From Spartobacteria bacterium (lineage in GTDB: Bacteria > Verrucomicrobiota > Verrucomicrobiia > Chthoniobacterales > UBA6821), in the NCBI GenBank assembly GCA_947471565.1, contig CANIVT010000005.1, positions 73,014 through 108,111 on the forward strand: a stretch of DNA of 35,098 bases. The letters run 5' to 3'. Below, one piece after another: positions 15,473 through 24,360 of this stretch (the first letter of the stretch is position 1; every line of letters starts with the position of its first letter). The notes under the pieces were generated by a model. That model was not told where the DNA came from. It did no database searches and saw only the letters and a program-made list of their open reading frames with translations. Both the position numbers and the translations under genes were made by a program.

Positions 15473-16571
15473 CCACAAAGCGGTTCTTAAAACGCATCAG
15501 CGGAGTTTCCACCAGATAATAGGACAGGCAGGCGGCGACCAAGGCGGCGACCAGCGAAATCGGGAAATATCCCGTCCAGGTATAATTGAGGTTTGTTAGG
15601 AAGAGCTGCTGCCAGAGATAGAGGCTGTAGGAGAGACGCCCTAGCCATTGCAGCGGGGATGCCGTGAGAAGGGTGGTGAGCCCCTTCCCTGCAGATTGAT
15701 TGATCAGCAGGATCAGCAGTGATCCGACACAGAGGGCATCCATCGTCATGCCCAGCGTCACCGAATAGGCTCCACCGAATCGGGCTCTCAACAAGGGACT
15801 GACCACAAGCGGGATAAGAAGAATGAGCGGCAGCAGGCTCTTCAAGGAGCGGAGGACCTTTGGGGTGGAAAGGGATCCAGTCCAGATCGCAAAACCGCAT
15901 CCAATCAGGATGCTGTCAATCGCCGTGTGAAACATCATCCCTAGATACCCTCGCCACTCAGGAACGGCATAGTAAGTCACAATGCGCACCATGGGTAATG
16001 TCAATGCTGCGACGACAGGAATCCACCGGAGAGAAAAAAACGGGATCAGAATGAAAAGTAACGGCCAACAAAGATAGAACTGCTCCTCCAGAGCCAGTGT
16101 CCAGAGGTGCCCCAGAAACCAACTCCCCTCCACCGTTCCGTGATGGATCCAGAGACCATTGTAGTTCCACGTGTAGGTCATGGCGGCCAGAAACTGTGAC
16201 CCAGATATCTTGAGAACACCGAACACCGTCAGAAGCAGGATTGTCCCGACATAGAGGTAGAAGGCTGGAAAGATCCGAAGCGTGCGGCGTAGGTAGAATC
16301 TGGCAAGGGAGACACGCCCGGTCGCTTGTCGCTCTTTTATTAGAAGGGATGTGATCAGAAAACCGCTCAGGACAAAGAAGAGACGAACGCCGAAAGAGGA
16401 ATTGCCAATAATTTCCTCTACCCAGTTGGGTATTCCATCCGATCTGAAATAGTTGTCACAGCAATGTCCTGCCAGCACCAGCAGGATGGCGATGGAACGA
16501 AGCCCATCTAGACTTCCGATGCGATGCCCGCCACCTGCCCTAGCATCACTAGACTTTACGGTAGAATTCAT
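15450..16571 (-). CDS. Acyltransferase 3 family membrane protein (OafA-like)
   Basis: 373 residues, roughly ten membrane helices. Clear acyltransferase 3 marks: SLDGLRSIAILLVLAGH (20-36) with R25 and H36, FGVRLFFVLSGFLIT (60-74), RRTLRIFPAFY (95-105) and LEEQFYL (161-167). Expected to O-acylate the polysaccharide or its precursor in the inner membrane. Start ATG 16571 shares one base with the upstream stop (TAATG), a classic re-initiation arrangement. Similar in motif order to the acyltransferase ending at 17626, suggesting these two are paralogues with different acceptors (inference). Confidence 0.92.
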   Translation of the reverse strand: MNSTVKSSDARAGGGHRIGSLDGLRSIAILLVLAGHCCDNYFRSDGIPNWVEEIIGNSSFGVRLFFVLSGFLITSLLIKERQATGRVSLARFYLRRTLRIFPAFYLYVGTILLLTVFGVLKISGSQFLAAMTYTWNYNGLWIHHGTVEGSWFLGHLWTLALEEQFYLCWPLLFILIPFFSLRWIPVVAALTLPMVRIVTYYAVPEWRGYLGMMFHTAIDSILIGCGFAIWTGSLSTPKVLRSLKSLLPLILLIPLVVSPLLRARFGGAYSVTLGMTMDALCVGSLLILLINQSAGKGLTTLLTASPLQWLGRLSYSLYLWQQLFLTNLNYTWTGYFPISLVAALVAACLSYYLVETPLMRFKNRFVDVRITQS

Positions 16572-17617
16572 TACCGAGTGATCAAATGATTGAAAAGATC
16601 AAGGTACTTAGCGGCCACGATCTCGAGGGTAAAGTTTTCCTCCACCCTTCGACGGCATTCCGCTCTGGAGATCTCTCCGAGTCGTCCAACAGCAGCGACG
16701 CCCTCCTGCACCGAGTTGATCAGGAAACCATGCAGTCCCTGCTCCACGATCTCGGGAAGGGCACCTCTGGGGCATGATATCACCGGAGTTCCGCAGGCTA
16801 GGGCCTCCGCAAAGACCAGCCCGAAGGGCTCCTCCCAGTCGATCGGAACCAGCATCGCGGCGGCCGATCCCAAGAGTTCATTCTTCTGTTCGTCATCCAC
16901 CGTGCCGACATACTCAATGCCGTTATGCCCGAGATGAGGCGCGATCTCTCGGTCCCAATACCCGGCGGCGCTTCCTGTCTCAACTCGATTGCCTGCGATG
17001 AGAAGTCTTCTGCCTGAGGCCTTGGCAATGGCGATGGCCGTGTGACAGCCCTTGATCGGTTCGATCCTACTCAGGAAGACCAACGGGGCATCCGGGGCAA
17101 CCGTGGGACGGAAATTCAGCTTGGCAAGATCGACGAAGTTCGGGATCGCGTGCCAGACGCCGCCACCCCTCACACGGCCTTTCTCAGCGATCTGACGACT
17201 GCAACCTGCAAATTCCAGCCTGGCCCCCATCACCCGTCGGGAGAGCCTCACCGTTCTTCCCGTGGGTTCTCGCCCATACGACATCAGAATGGGAAAGTGA
17301 CCACCGCTTCCTGGAAGAACGAGTGGATAGAGCCAGAGCAGTCTGGAGAAGCAGTGGTGGACATCGGGTCGGAAGGCCTGCACCGCTCGACGCAGGGCCA
17401 GGGCATTTCTCAACCCATCTAGACCGCCTGCATTCGTGGTGCAGGGCCACGGGAAAAACGCCTCGACTGGAGCATTGGATTCCGGATGAGCAACTAGGGC
17501 TAACGTGTGCCCTTGCCTCTGATACTCTTCCGCCAAGGAAGCCACCAACCGCTCCACCCCACCATAGAGTTTCGGAGGGACAGGGATTGTCGCGTCGACA
17601 GAAAAAAGAATTTTCAT
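16571..17617 (-). CDS. GT4 glycosyltransferase
   Basis: 348 residues, without repeat insertion. N-terminal GGVERL (19-24) is the GT4 glycine loop; IPNFVDL (158-164) ends the first domain; LVFLSRIEPIKG (179-190) opens the second; the donor-site block is EEPFGLVFAEAL (262-273) with CGTPVIS. It should transfer a sugar from a nucleotide donor to the lipid-linked acceptor. Flanked on both sides by acyltransferases, suggesting that the sugar it adds may be among those acylated (inference). ATG 17617 is eight bases from the upstream stop; no Shine-Dalgarno. Confidence 0.92.
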   Translation of the reverse strand: MKILFSVDATIPVPPKLYGGVERLVASLAEEYQRQGHTLALVAHPESNAPVEAFFPWPCTTNAGGLDGLRNALALRRAVQAFRPDVHHCFSRLLWLYPLVLPGSGGHFPILMSYGREPTGRTVRLSRRVMGARLEFAGCSRQIAEKGRVRGGGVWHAIPNFVDLAKLNFRPTVAPDAPLVFLSRIEPIKGCHTAIAIAKASGRRLLIAGNRVETGSAAGYWDREIAPHLGHNGIEYVGTVDDEQKNELLGSAAAMLVPIDWEEPFGLVFAEALACGTPVISCPRGALPEIVEQGLHGFLINSVQEGVAAVGRLGEISRAECRRRVEENFTLEIVAAKYLDLFNHLITR

Positions 17618-17625
17618 CGCTCAAA

Positions 17626-18720
17626 TCAGGCCAACCGCGATTTCAAACGTAGAAATGGCTTCTCGATCAACTCATATGAGATGAAGGCCACAACGAAGAC
17701 AGGCACGAGCCAATATGGAAAAATAAAACAAAAAGATGGGTTTTCAATATTTAAAGCACTGGAACCCGTACAGAAAATCTGCTGCCATAAGTAAAGCGAG
17801 TAGGACATTACTCCTATAAAAGTTACGGGTTTCCAATGACACCATCGGAACATTAAATAATCGGGCCTCAACAAACTAAGAAGAATTAATAATGCGATTC
17901 CCAACGACCCAGAAAGCGTAGAAAAAGGTACGGTTAAGAAACCTAAAATAAACAAGCGAGTCGTAACCAGAGGTATAGCAATTAGGATAAGAGCAGCAAT
18001 TAGCAGATAATTAAATTTTTTAAATACATATTCTTCTATGATTGCACCCCAATAATAGAGACTGATGGCAAGAAGACATCCGACAGCCAAAGAGTCGCAT
18101 CGAAGCAAGAAGGAGTATGTATTAAAAGGGAATTTATAATGAATAGCATATCCAATCGTTCTAAAAATCGGCGCTAAAATTACAGGTGCTAGCAGTAACC
18201 ATATAGAAGCTTTAGGGGTTTTTGAACGAATGATCAGAAGGAAAATGATTGGCCACACGAGATAGAATTGTTCCTCTACTGATAGGGACCAGATATGCCC
18301 TACTATGTTTGGAATTATACCATAAGTATAATTTGTAGTATATGTGAGCAGACTCGCCCATCCAACCCAAGACATATTGAAGTGTAAGAATAACTGAAAA
18401 CAAAGAATTACGAAAAGGAATACGGCATATGCAGGCACAATCCTAAACGCCCTGCGTTTATAAAATCCCTTAAGACTTATTGTGCCGTTATTTTTGAATT
18501 CTTTTATAAGAAGAAATGTGATCAGAAAACCGCTGATCACAAAGAAGAATTCCACCCCGAATCCTCCATCAGGGATCCATCGCACCCACTTTGTAGCTGA
18601 TTTCGGGTATCCAGGTGTGAGCTTTGAATGCGAAATAAGAACGAGAAGAATGCTTAAGCACCGCCATCCATCTAGACAAGGAAGTCTTTTGAGAGAACTT
18701 AATGAGGAAGGGAAACCCAT
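17626..18720 (-). CDS. Acyltransferase 3 family membrane protein (OafA-like), AT-rich
   Basis: 364 residues with about ten hydrophobic helices. Signature residues are in CLDGWRCLSILLVLISH (15-31; R20, H31), FGVEFFFVISGFLIT (54-68), RRAFRIVPAY (89-98) and SVEEQFYL (147-154). Role as for the other membrane acyltransferases: O-acylation of surface glycan. The coding sequence is visibly more AT-rich than the flanking glycosyltransferases, with many A/T-ending codons, which suggests separate acquisition. ATG 18720 follows the upstream gene by 26 bases. Acceptor unknown. Confidence 0.92.
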   Translation of the reverse strand: MGFPSSLSSLKRLPCLDGWRCLSILLVLISHSKLTPGYPKSATKWVRWIPDGGFGVEFFFVISGFLITFLLIKEFKNNGTISLKGFYKRRAFRIVPAYAVFLFVILCFQLFLHFNMSWVGWASLLTYTTNYTYGIIPNIVGHIWSLSVEEQFYLVWPIIFLLIIRSKTPKASIWLLLAPVILAPIFRTIGYAIHYKFPFNTYSFLLRCDSLAVGCLLAISLYYWGAIIEEYVFKKFNYLLIAALILIAIPLVTTRLFILGFLTVPFSTLSGSLGIALLILLSLLRPDYLMFRWCHWKPVTFIGVMSYSLYLWQQIFCTGSSALNIENPSFCFIFPYWLVPVFVVAFISYELIEKPFLRLKSRLA

Positions 18721-18746
18721 AATAGTATTTCGGAATTATTCGACAC

Positions 18747-19847
18747 CTATTTAGTAAGGAAATCTCCAAGAATACCCCCCGATTCATTTGGATGATGAGC
18801 CAGTGCAGCAATCTGACTGGCCCCATTGATCCATTCATCAAGATTCTCTGCTAGGGCAACTTTAATACACAGATCCCTTAATTCGTCTGGAGTTGATGTA
18901 AGCGGTAGGATCTCCTTGTTCCAGCGGTATCCACGGGCTCCGATGGTTGTCGTCAGCACTGGCAAACCCCATCCGAGTGCAGTTGCTACCTTGGTACTGG
19001 CCCCTCGTGCATGGCAAAAAATCGGATTAACAAAGGCACACCAAGTGGAGGCTTCTTTCTTTAATTCCTCATCGGAAAGCCGTCCCACGTATTTGATGGT
19101 TTTGAATTCCTTTTGCAGAGAGAGTCCGATTTTCTCCGGTCCTCCAACAACCCTCAACTCTATAGCCGAATCTTTCTCCATCGCCGCCGCAAGCAATCGA
19201 ATCCCGTGAAGATTAGGCCCATGATCCAAAGTAGCCACAGTTCCAACCCTACCCTTGATCGGTGTGATCACCAAGGGATCTTGCCGAATTTGCCTAGGTA
19301 AAAAAAGAGCCCTCTTGGATCCCAGCCACTTCTCAAAGGCAACATCCTCCTCCGAAATACAAACGACTTCATCAAGTGCTTCCCTAATCAGAATCTCAGA
19401 TTTCAGAAGATCACCAATCCATCGGCTTTTATGCTGATAAGCAGGCATCGTCAATGGTGATACCCTCAGATTATTGACGACATCCGTGACCTCCACACCA
19501 TGAGAGAAAAAAATCAGCCTCAAGTCACTACTACGTGCCCTCAACGCAGGCGCTAGGGAAGCCGCATCGGCTGTATTTAAAAATACTAACTTAGTGCCGA
19601 CTTCAATCGCTGTTTTAACAACTGAATCAGCAAGCGCTTCAATATCGATGTCCTGATATGGAAGTGGATAAACCTTGCGTAAAATGCGCTGCACCATGCT
19701 CCGCTTTGTTTCAAACAACACTGGCACAGGATCTATTCCCGCAGCAAGAAGTGTCGCCAGATACTCCCTAGTACACCACTGAACCCCGCCTCCACCTTCT
19801 CCCATGAGGGAGCTGTGACTTACAAAAAGAGCTTTCCCATTTTTCAT
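18747..19847 (-). CDS. GT4-type glycosyltransferase (divergent)
   Basis: 366 residues, GT-B fold expected. Marks: SHSSLMGEGGGGVQWCTREYL near the N-terminus (the glycine loop at 17-21), LIFFSHGVEV (111-120), VGTVATLDHGPNLHG (201-215) at the start of the C-terminal domain, and GASTKVATALGWGLPVL (282-298) followed by TTTIGARG. This last pattern belongs to the branch of GT4-like proteins in which the usual E-x7-E block is replaced by a lysine/threonine-rich loop. Donor and acceptor unknown. ATG 19847, two bases from the upstream stop. Slightly AT-richer than its neighbours. Confidence 0.82.
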   Translation of the reverse strand: MKNGKALFVSHSSLMGEGGGGVQWCTREYLATLLAAGIDPVPVLFETKRSMVQRILRKVYPLPYQDIDIEALADSVVKTAIEVGTKLVFLNTADAASLAPALRARSSDLRLIFFSHGVEVTDVVNNLRVSPLTMPAYQHKSRWIGDLLKSEILIREALDEVVCISEEDVAFEKWLGSKRALFLPRQIRQDPLVITPIKGRVGTVATLDHGPNLHGIRLLAAAMEKDSAIELRVVGGPEKIGLSLQKEFKTIKYVGRLSDEELKKEASTWCAFVNPIFCHARGASTKVATALGWGLPVLTTTIGARGYRWNKEILPLTSTPDELRDLCIKVALAENLDEWINGASQIAALAHHPNESGGILGDFLTK

Positions 19848-19849
19848 CT

Positions 19850-21127
19850 TCAGTCAATTGCCTCCATTTCGCTACTCACGTCTTCCTGTCCCAAACCTCG
19901 CATCGCCTTAGCGATCGCCTTCCGATAATCACTCCATTGCCAGGAGGCAGCGGTTTCACGGGCCGCTTCCCTCATGCTTGGCAACTCATCTCGAACAGAT
20001 AGGCAGCGACGCAGTCCTTCGATGATGGTAACTGTACTGCCTGCCTCAATGATCCAACCATTGATCCCTTCACGGATCAAATCAGCGGCCCCGGCCCGGC
20101 GGGTCGTCAGGACGGGCAGCCCCTGAGCAAGGGCCTCGTTCACTACGAGGCCGAAGCCGTCGCAGAGTGTCGGAAAGACAAGAAGTTCACTGGACTGCAT
20201 CGCGGCAAAGAGCTCGGAACGCGGTACACTTCCACGGAATACGATCGAGGGAGGAGCCTGCTTCAATATCTCCTCGGGGAGGGTGACGGCCCCATACACT
20301 GAAATCTCGACATGACGTGCCTCGTCTCCCATAGCCCGCAGAGCCTCGATCAGATAATGGGCCCCCTTGCGCACCGAGAAGGTCCCGGCCCAGAGGCAAC
20401 GAAGCGGACCCGAAGCCGATAAGGATTGCTTGATATCCGAAACAGGAGGCGCCCCATAGGGAATAACTGCTACGCTCTTTTCCTGCCATCCGGCTGAGCG
20501 CCATGAGTCCGCAGTAAAAGTCGAGTTGGCGACAGCCAGATCAGCCAGTTCCCACTCCATCCGGCGACGATCGGTTCTCTCGCGGTGCTTTCGTTCGGCC
20601 ATCTTACGATAGGAGGTCTTAAGCCCAGGGAAGCGCTCGAACTCCGGTGCGAGCAAGCGCTCCACAAAGTCATGTTCCGGAGAGGGCATATCGTAGATGG
20701 CATGGATTCCCCTCTCCTTGGCGGCTCGGAACATGGCAAGTGATCCATATTCATATCCGTAGATCGCATCAATACCGTGAAGGCGCCGGGCTACCCAGTT
20801 GTCGAAGCCATCCCTCCCCCAATGGAAGACGGCATCCCCGATCACTGGATCCTTGATTCCTCGCACAACCATCATCCGGAGAATCTCCCTCCACGGGTAG
20901 CTCTCCACCCGATCCATGGGGATGACTCCAACCGAGCGGCGTCTGAGATCCTTTGCCAGATCAAATCCCACGGAAGAAGCCAATCCCCTGGCAACCCGTT
21001 GCCATGCGCGATGGGGCTGATCCACCAGCGTGCAGTAGAACTTATCCAACATTCCCGCCTCCATCAGCCCCTCGGTCACTTGAAGCGTGAAAGGAGCCGG
21101 AATGAGATGTGCAACAGAAACCTTCAT
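19850..21127 (-). CDS. GT4 glycosyltransferase
   Basis: 425 residues. N-terminus MKVSVAHLIPAPFTLQ; the C-terminal domain begins LRCLWAGTFSVRKG (242-255), and the donor block is DGFGLVVNEAL (323-333) followed by GLPVLTTRRAG. A charged helical region (about 170-195) lies in the acceptor domain. The frame opens at a TTG (21145), but ATG at 21127 gives the standard start, four bases from the upstream GT2 stop. It should act on lipid-linked oligosaccharide at the cytoplasmic face. No repeat insertion. Donor sugar unknown. Confidence 0.9.
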   Translation of the reverse strand: MKVSVAHLIPAPFTLQVTEGLMEAGMLDKFYCTLVDQPHRAWQRVARGLASSVGFDLAKDLRRRSVGVIPMDRVESYPWREILRMMVVRGIKDPVIGDAVFHWGRDGFDNWVARRLHGIDAIYGYEYGSLAMFRAAKERGIHAIYDMPSPEHDFVERLLAPEFERFPGLKTSYRKMAERKHRERTDRRRMEWELADLAVANSTFTADSWRSAGWQEKSVAVIPYGAPPVSDIKQSLSASGPLRCLWAGTFSVRKGAHYLIEALRAMGDEARHVEISVYGAVTLPEEILKQAPPSIVFRGSVPRSELFAAMQSSELLVFPTLCDGFGLVVNEALAQGLPVLTTRRAGAADLIREGINGWIIEAGSTVTIIEGLRRCLSVRDELPSMREAARETAASWQWSDYRKAIAKAMRGLGQEDVSSEMEAID

Positions 21128-21131
21128 CTCG

Positions 21132-22076
21132 TTATCGTCCCGCAACTTTCTGAACTCTCCGAGCCATTTTCCAGCCCAGGAGACGCCTGAGTTGATGGAA
21201 CCTCGGAGGACCGTCCGGTTTTAATTCAGCGCCCCCAAGTTCCGCGATCCGCTCACTCAGCTTCGCGCAGAGATCGGGGTGATCAGGATAATGGGTAAAG
21301 ATAAAATCCTGCAGCATGTTCGCGCAGGAAAGCCTCGCTGCGGGATCCTCTCGCCTAGCAAGGAGGTGTGCCGTTCCCCTCAGTAGAGAATTATACTGCG
21401 ACTCGATGGCCCTCCTGCTCTTCTGACCCGAGAGGCTTCCCGAAACCCACGAGCGGTAATAGAGCACCGCTCCCGGAGTGAAGAGCACTTCCCGTCCATG
21501 GCAGAGGAGTCGAGCAAAGAACTCGAAGTCATCAATAAGAGTTAAATCCTCATCCCATCCTCCCGTCTTTTCCAGAATTGTCCTGGGGATCAGAAACATC
21601 CCTGGCTGCATCATGGGACGTGCGTTCCTCCATGCCTCAACGAGCCACTCAGTAGACTCCATATCTCGCCAGACGGATTGGGGATTCGACTTAAAGGTCC
21701 CAAGATCCCCATGGAAACGCCCCCATTCCGAGGAGGCGAGGGCATCGGTGCGTCCAGAAAGTCGTTCCATCTGCTTCTCGATCATCTCAGGAGAGAGCAA
21801 GTCATCAGCATCGAAGAACTTGATGTAGTCGCAGGTGGCTTCCTTGAGCGCTCGATTACGAGCTTTGGCAGCACTTCCACACATTTCATGGATCACACGG
21901 ACACCTCGCTCCCTGTATTGCTCCAGAATCTCGGCACTTCCATCGGTCGATCCGTCATTGACCACAATGATCTCTAGATTCTTGTAAGTCTGGGCTAGCA
22001 CGGAATCAAGCGCAGCTCCGACATAAGTAGCCGCATTGTGACATGGAATGCAGATGGAAACGAGAGGTAAACTCAT
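21132..22076 (-). CDS. GT2 glycosyltransferase
   Basis: 314 residues, GT-A fold. LVSICIPCHNAATYVGAALD (5-24) with the DGSTDGS motif (41-47) binds the nucleotide sugar; DADD (89-92) is the metal-binding DXD. The C-terminal half contains GWDEDLTLIDDFEFFARLL, the ED-type acceptor-side acidic region. Inverting enzyme expected to form a beta linkage. ATG 22076 lies seven bases from the upstream stop. No Shine-Dalgarno, no insertion. Acceptor and sugar unknown. Confidence 0.92.
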   Translation of the reverse strand: MSLPLVSICIPCHNAATYVGAALDSVLAQTYKNLEIIVVNDGSTDGSAEILEQYRERGVRVIHEMCGSAAKARNRALKEATCDYIKFFDADDLLSPEMIEKQMERLSGRTDALASSEWGRFHGDLGTFKSNPQSVWRDMESTEWLVEAWRNARPMMQPGMFLIPRTILEKTGGWDEDLTLIDDFEFFARLLCHGREVLFTPGAVLYYRSWVSGSLSGQKSRRAIESQYNSLLRGTAHLLARREDPAARLSCANMLQDFIFTHYPDHPDLCAKLSERIAELGGAELKPDGPPRFHQLRRLLGWKMARRVQKVAGR

Positions 22077-22083
22077 TGAGTTA

Positions 22084-23256
22084 TTACGTTACAGCATACT
22101 TCCATGCCTTTCCGAAATACCATGGCTTGCTGTCGGAGACATAGTGCTGAAGCACTCCCTCTCCATTGACTGTCTGCTGCTCTGTTGGGAAGGTAATGTA
22201 TTCTGAGCGAGGCATGACTGTCGGTGAAAGCTTTGCCGCAAGCATAGCCACAAGAGCCTGCTCAAGAAAGTAACTTGTCCCTTCTCGCGCCAAGAGAGTC
22301 CGGCACCAATGCTCCAGTTCCTCCCAATCGAGGCTTTCACTTCGCAGCCCACAGATCCCAACATTCAGAAGCGGCGGAATCGGGGCTCTAGCCAACTCCT
22401 CCATCAGGGAGCGAGAGTAGCCATAGGATTCCTCACAGTCGGTCATTAATAAAGGTGAATAGGCTGTAGGCTTGAGGCTATTTGGCGATAAGATACCAGA
22501 GTCGTCAGAAGAGAGCACGGACTCTTGCGACTTCTGACTACTTACTACTGATGGCCGGCCGCCTTCCATACCTTCGTACTTTACACCTTTATACCTTTCA
22601 CTTGCAGCGCCATGGGCTGCATCCCACCAATCGAGGATCGCCTGCGGTTTACGGAAGATGAGCATATCCGAGTCGAGCACGAGTTTGACCCCTGTTGAAC
22701 CCAGATGGATGTCCGTAAGCTTCCGGATATTGATATAATCAGCCCAGCGCTGACGTAGAATCGGGAAGCGTTCCACAGGCAGGAGTGCCTCAATGCGTTC
22801 CTGCACATCAGATTTGTGAACGGTCACTCCCTGAGGGAAAAGCCTTCGGAGACCGGCATGATGCTCATCCGAGAGGGTCCCATCATCAACGAGATTGAGG
22901 ATTACCTCCCTCCCCGAGTGCTTCGCAAAGGTCCAAGCACAAAAGGCTGTCTGATACCAGAAGCGCTTACCGGTCAGGAACCAGAGTGCGACCGGAGCAT
23001 TGTCGATGGTCGATGGTCGATGGTCGAAAGACTTTTTCTCATCCCCCAAGATGCTTATTTCAGATTTCAGATTTCTTATTTCAGCTTTTCTTATCGGCTC
23101 TAGCCGATATGCCGCTTCCTCCATTTCCCTCATCCAGGAATCGCAGAGGAAATAAGCTCGCGGCCCCCAGCGACACATCCGGGCGAACTCATCCTTCGGA
23201 CGGCGATAAAGCACTGTCTTGGCATCACTGAGATACTGTCGGAATATCTTACTCAT
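22084..23256 (-). CDS. Putative GT-A (GT8-like) glycosyltransferase with two repeat-encoded insertions
   Basis: 390 residues. Supported by KLVLDSDMLIFRKP (191-204), whose DSDM is a plausible metal-binding DXD, by LNVGICGL in the middle and by HYVSDSKPWYFGKAWKY at the C-terminus, which resembles the HxxxxKPW end of GT8 enzymes. Two stretches look foreign: about 56-87 (GTCGATG and TTTCAGA heptads) and about 221-268 (CTTTACAC-like words), the second shortly after the DXD. Without them the protein would be near 310 residues. The start (ATG 23256) overlaps the upstream gene by eight bases. Less certain than the other glycosyltransferases; it could be a catalytically altered relative. Confidence 0.68.
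   Translation of the reverse strand: MSKIFRQYLSDAKTVLYRRPKDEFARMCRWGPRAYFLCDSWMREMEEAAYRLEPIRKAEIRNLKSEISILGDEKKSFDHRPSTIDNAPVALWFLTGKRFWYQTAFCAWTFAKHSGREVILNLVDDGTLSDEHHAGLRRLFPQGVTVHKSDVQERIEALLPVERFPILRQRWADYINIRKLTDIHLGSTGVKLVLDSDMLIFRKPQAILDWWDAAHGAASERYKGVKYEGMEGGRPSVVSSQKSQESVLSSDDSGILSPNSLKPTAYSPLLMTDCEESYGYSRSLMEELARAPIPPLLNVGICGLRSESLDWEELEHWCRTLLAREGTSYFLEQALVAMLAAKLSPTVMPRSEYITFPTEQQTVNGEGVLQHYVSDSKPWYFGKAWKYAVT
22453..22596. repeat. In-frame repeat-like insertion after the DXD of the GT8-like gene
   Basis: Encodes about 48 residues. It contains a run of related words such as CTTCGTA, CTTTACAC, CTTTATAC and CTTTCAC near 22575-22596, and GACTTCTGACTAC-like words near 22530-22550. 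More degenerate than the other tracts. Confidence 0.5.
22996..23091. repeat. In-frame heptamer tracts (GTCGATG and TTTCAGA) in the GT8-like gene
   Basis: GTCGATG three times plus GTCGAAA at 23002-23029, then TTTCAGA twice, TTTCTTA, TTTCAGC and TTTTCTT at 23058-23092, all in strict seven-base register. It encodes about 32 residues near the N-terminus. Confidence 0.85.
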
Positions 23257-24235
23257 GGTTTTTCAATGAGCCTTTCTCAATATGCTCTCGACGATCGTCC
23301 CTCGACTCTCGACAAAGCATTGCCCTTCCTTCAAATTGCCCGATAGCTCCCTGCCAGCGAATCTGCTCAACGGGGCCGCGCCATGCCTGATTTGTAAACC
23401 ATGCCTTGGCACTCCTTAATGGAACGCTCCATCTTGGAATTGCCGACCAAGGACGGATTCCATGGATATCGAGCACCTTGACGAAGTCTCGGAAAGATGC
23501 GCGGGCGATCCGTTTCTGATAATTAAGCGTGAGCCTTCCGGGAGGGATGATATGAGTCAGGGAAAGCTTAGGGAGATAACCAAGATCCCATCCAGCACCT
23601 AGAGCCACCAGATTGATATCGTTATCCTCTCCAGAAGTTAGAGCCGATCCAGTGCGCCCAAGCGATGTTCTGCGACCGTCTCCCGTCACAAGGTCAGCCC
23701 ACAACTGAATCGCGGATTTACGGGTGACCATCCCTGCGCCAATGGGAGCATGAACCGGATAAGTTCGTTCCTCCACTTCCATCCAACTCATGATCTCTTC
23801 CTCATCCCCATGATCGCGGCATCCCAACGGGGCGAGGTCGGGGCGATACCAATCCTCCGGCGTCTCAAGATACTCGGGAATGGATTTCCCCCCTGCAATA
23901 CCGAGCCTCGGGTATTTCCTAAAGGACTCGATCGCATTCACCAAGTAATCAGGTAATAAGAGATTATCATCATCACACCAGACGAGTAACTCTCCAACTG
24001 CTTCCTTGATGGCACGCAATCGGGCATGTGTCAGTCCCAACTTCTCCTCACGGATCACACGCCCCCTAGGATGCCAGGAAATAAGATCCGATGATAGGGG
24101 GCTAGGGCTCGCATTGTCGATCAGAAGCAGTTCCCACTGGTCAAAGGGAAGTGTTTGAGCCTTCAGTGCATCCAGAGTTCTCTCCAAAATCGTTATCTTT
24201 GGAGAATAGGTGGGTATAATTATAGAAAGGGACAT
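23249..24235 (-). CDS. GT2 glycosyltransferase with repeat-encoded C-terminal tail
   Basis: 328 residues. GT-A core: SLSIIIPTYSPK at the start, LLLIDNASP (36-44), then LLVWCDDDNLLLPDY (83-97) with CDDDN as the metal site, and a later GAGMVTRKSA and SGEDNDINLVALGAGW, the acceptor-side ED motif. Probably an inverting sugar transferase of this pathway. The last ~25 residues are charged and encoded partly by four heptads (23286-23313) of the CTTCGAC family, so they are probably an added tail. ATG 24235; its stop overlaps the downstream gene by eight bases. Confidence 0.9.
   Translation of the reverse strand: MSLSIIIPTYSPKITILERTLDALKAQTLPFDQWELLLIDNASPSPLSSDLISWHPRGRVIREEKLGLTHARLRAIKEAVGELLVWCDDDNLLLPDYLVNAIESFRKYPRLGIAGGKSIPEYLETPEDWYRPDLAPLGCRDHGDEEEIMSWMEVEERTYPVHAPIGAGMVTRKSAIQLWADLVTGDGRRTSLGRTGSALTSGEDNDINLVALGAGWDLGYLPKLSLTHIIPPGRLTLNYQKRIARASFRDFVKVLDIHGIRPWSAIPRWSVPLRSAKAWFTNQAWRGPVEQIRWQGAIGQFEGRAMLCRESRDDRREHIEKGSLKNHE
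23286..23313. repeat. Heptamer tract in the 3' end of a GT2 gene
   Basis: Four heptads in register: TCTCGAC, GATCGTC, CCTCGAC, TCTCGAC. Same family as the insertions in three GT4 genes; here it lies near the gene's end. Confidence 0.78.
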
Positions 24236-24245
24236 TTAATTATTA

Positions 24246-24360
24246 AGAAAGTAGAAAGTAAAAAGTGGGAAAGTAATTATCAGCAATTAGAAATCAGCAT
24301 GGAAAATCTGGATTAATCAGCTTTGTCTGCACATTTCACTTTTCTTCCTTTTTACTTTTC
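24246..24360. repeat. Inverted heptamer element in an intergenic gap
   Basis: AGAAAGT twice, AAAAAGT and GGGAAAGT at 24246-24274 face reverse-complement counterparts at 24331-24360 (ACATTTC, ACTTTTC, then TTTTTACTTTTC). The arm-middle-arm design is that of the intragenic elements, with a different core word. The right arm overlaps the end of the downstream GT4 gene and contains its stop codon (24352-24354). Confidence 0.7.
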
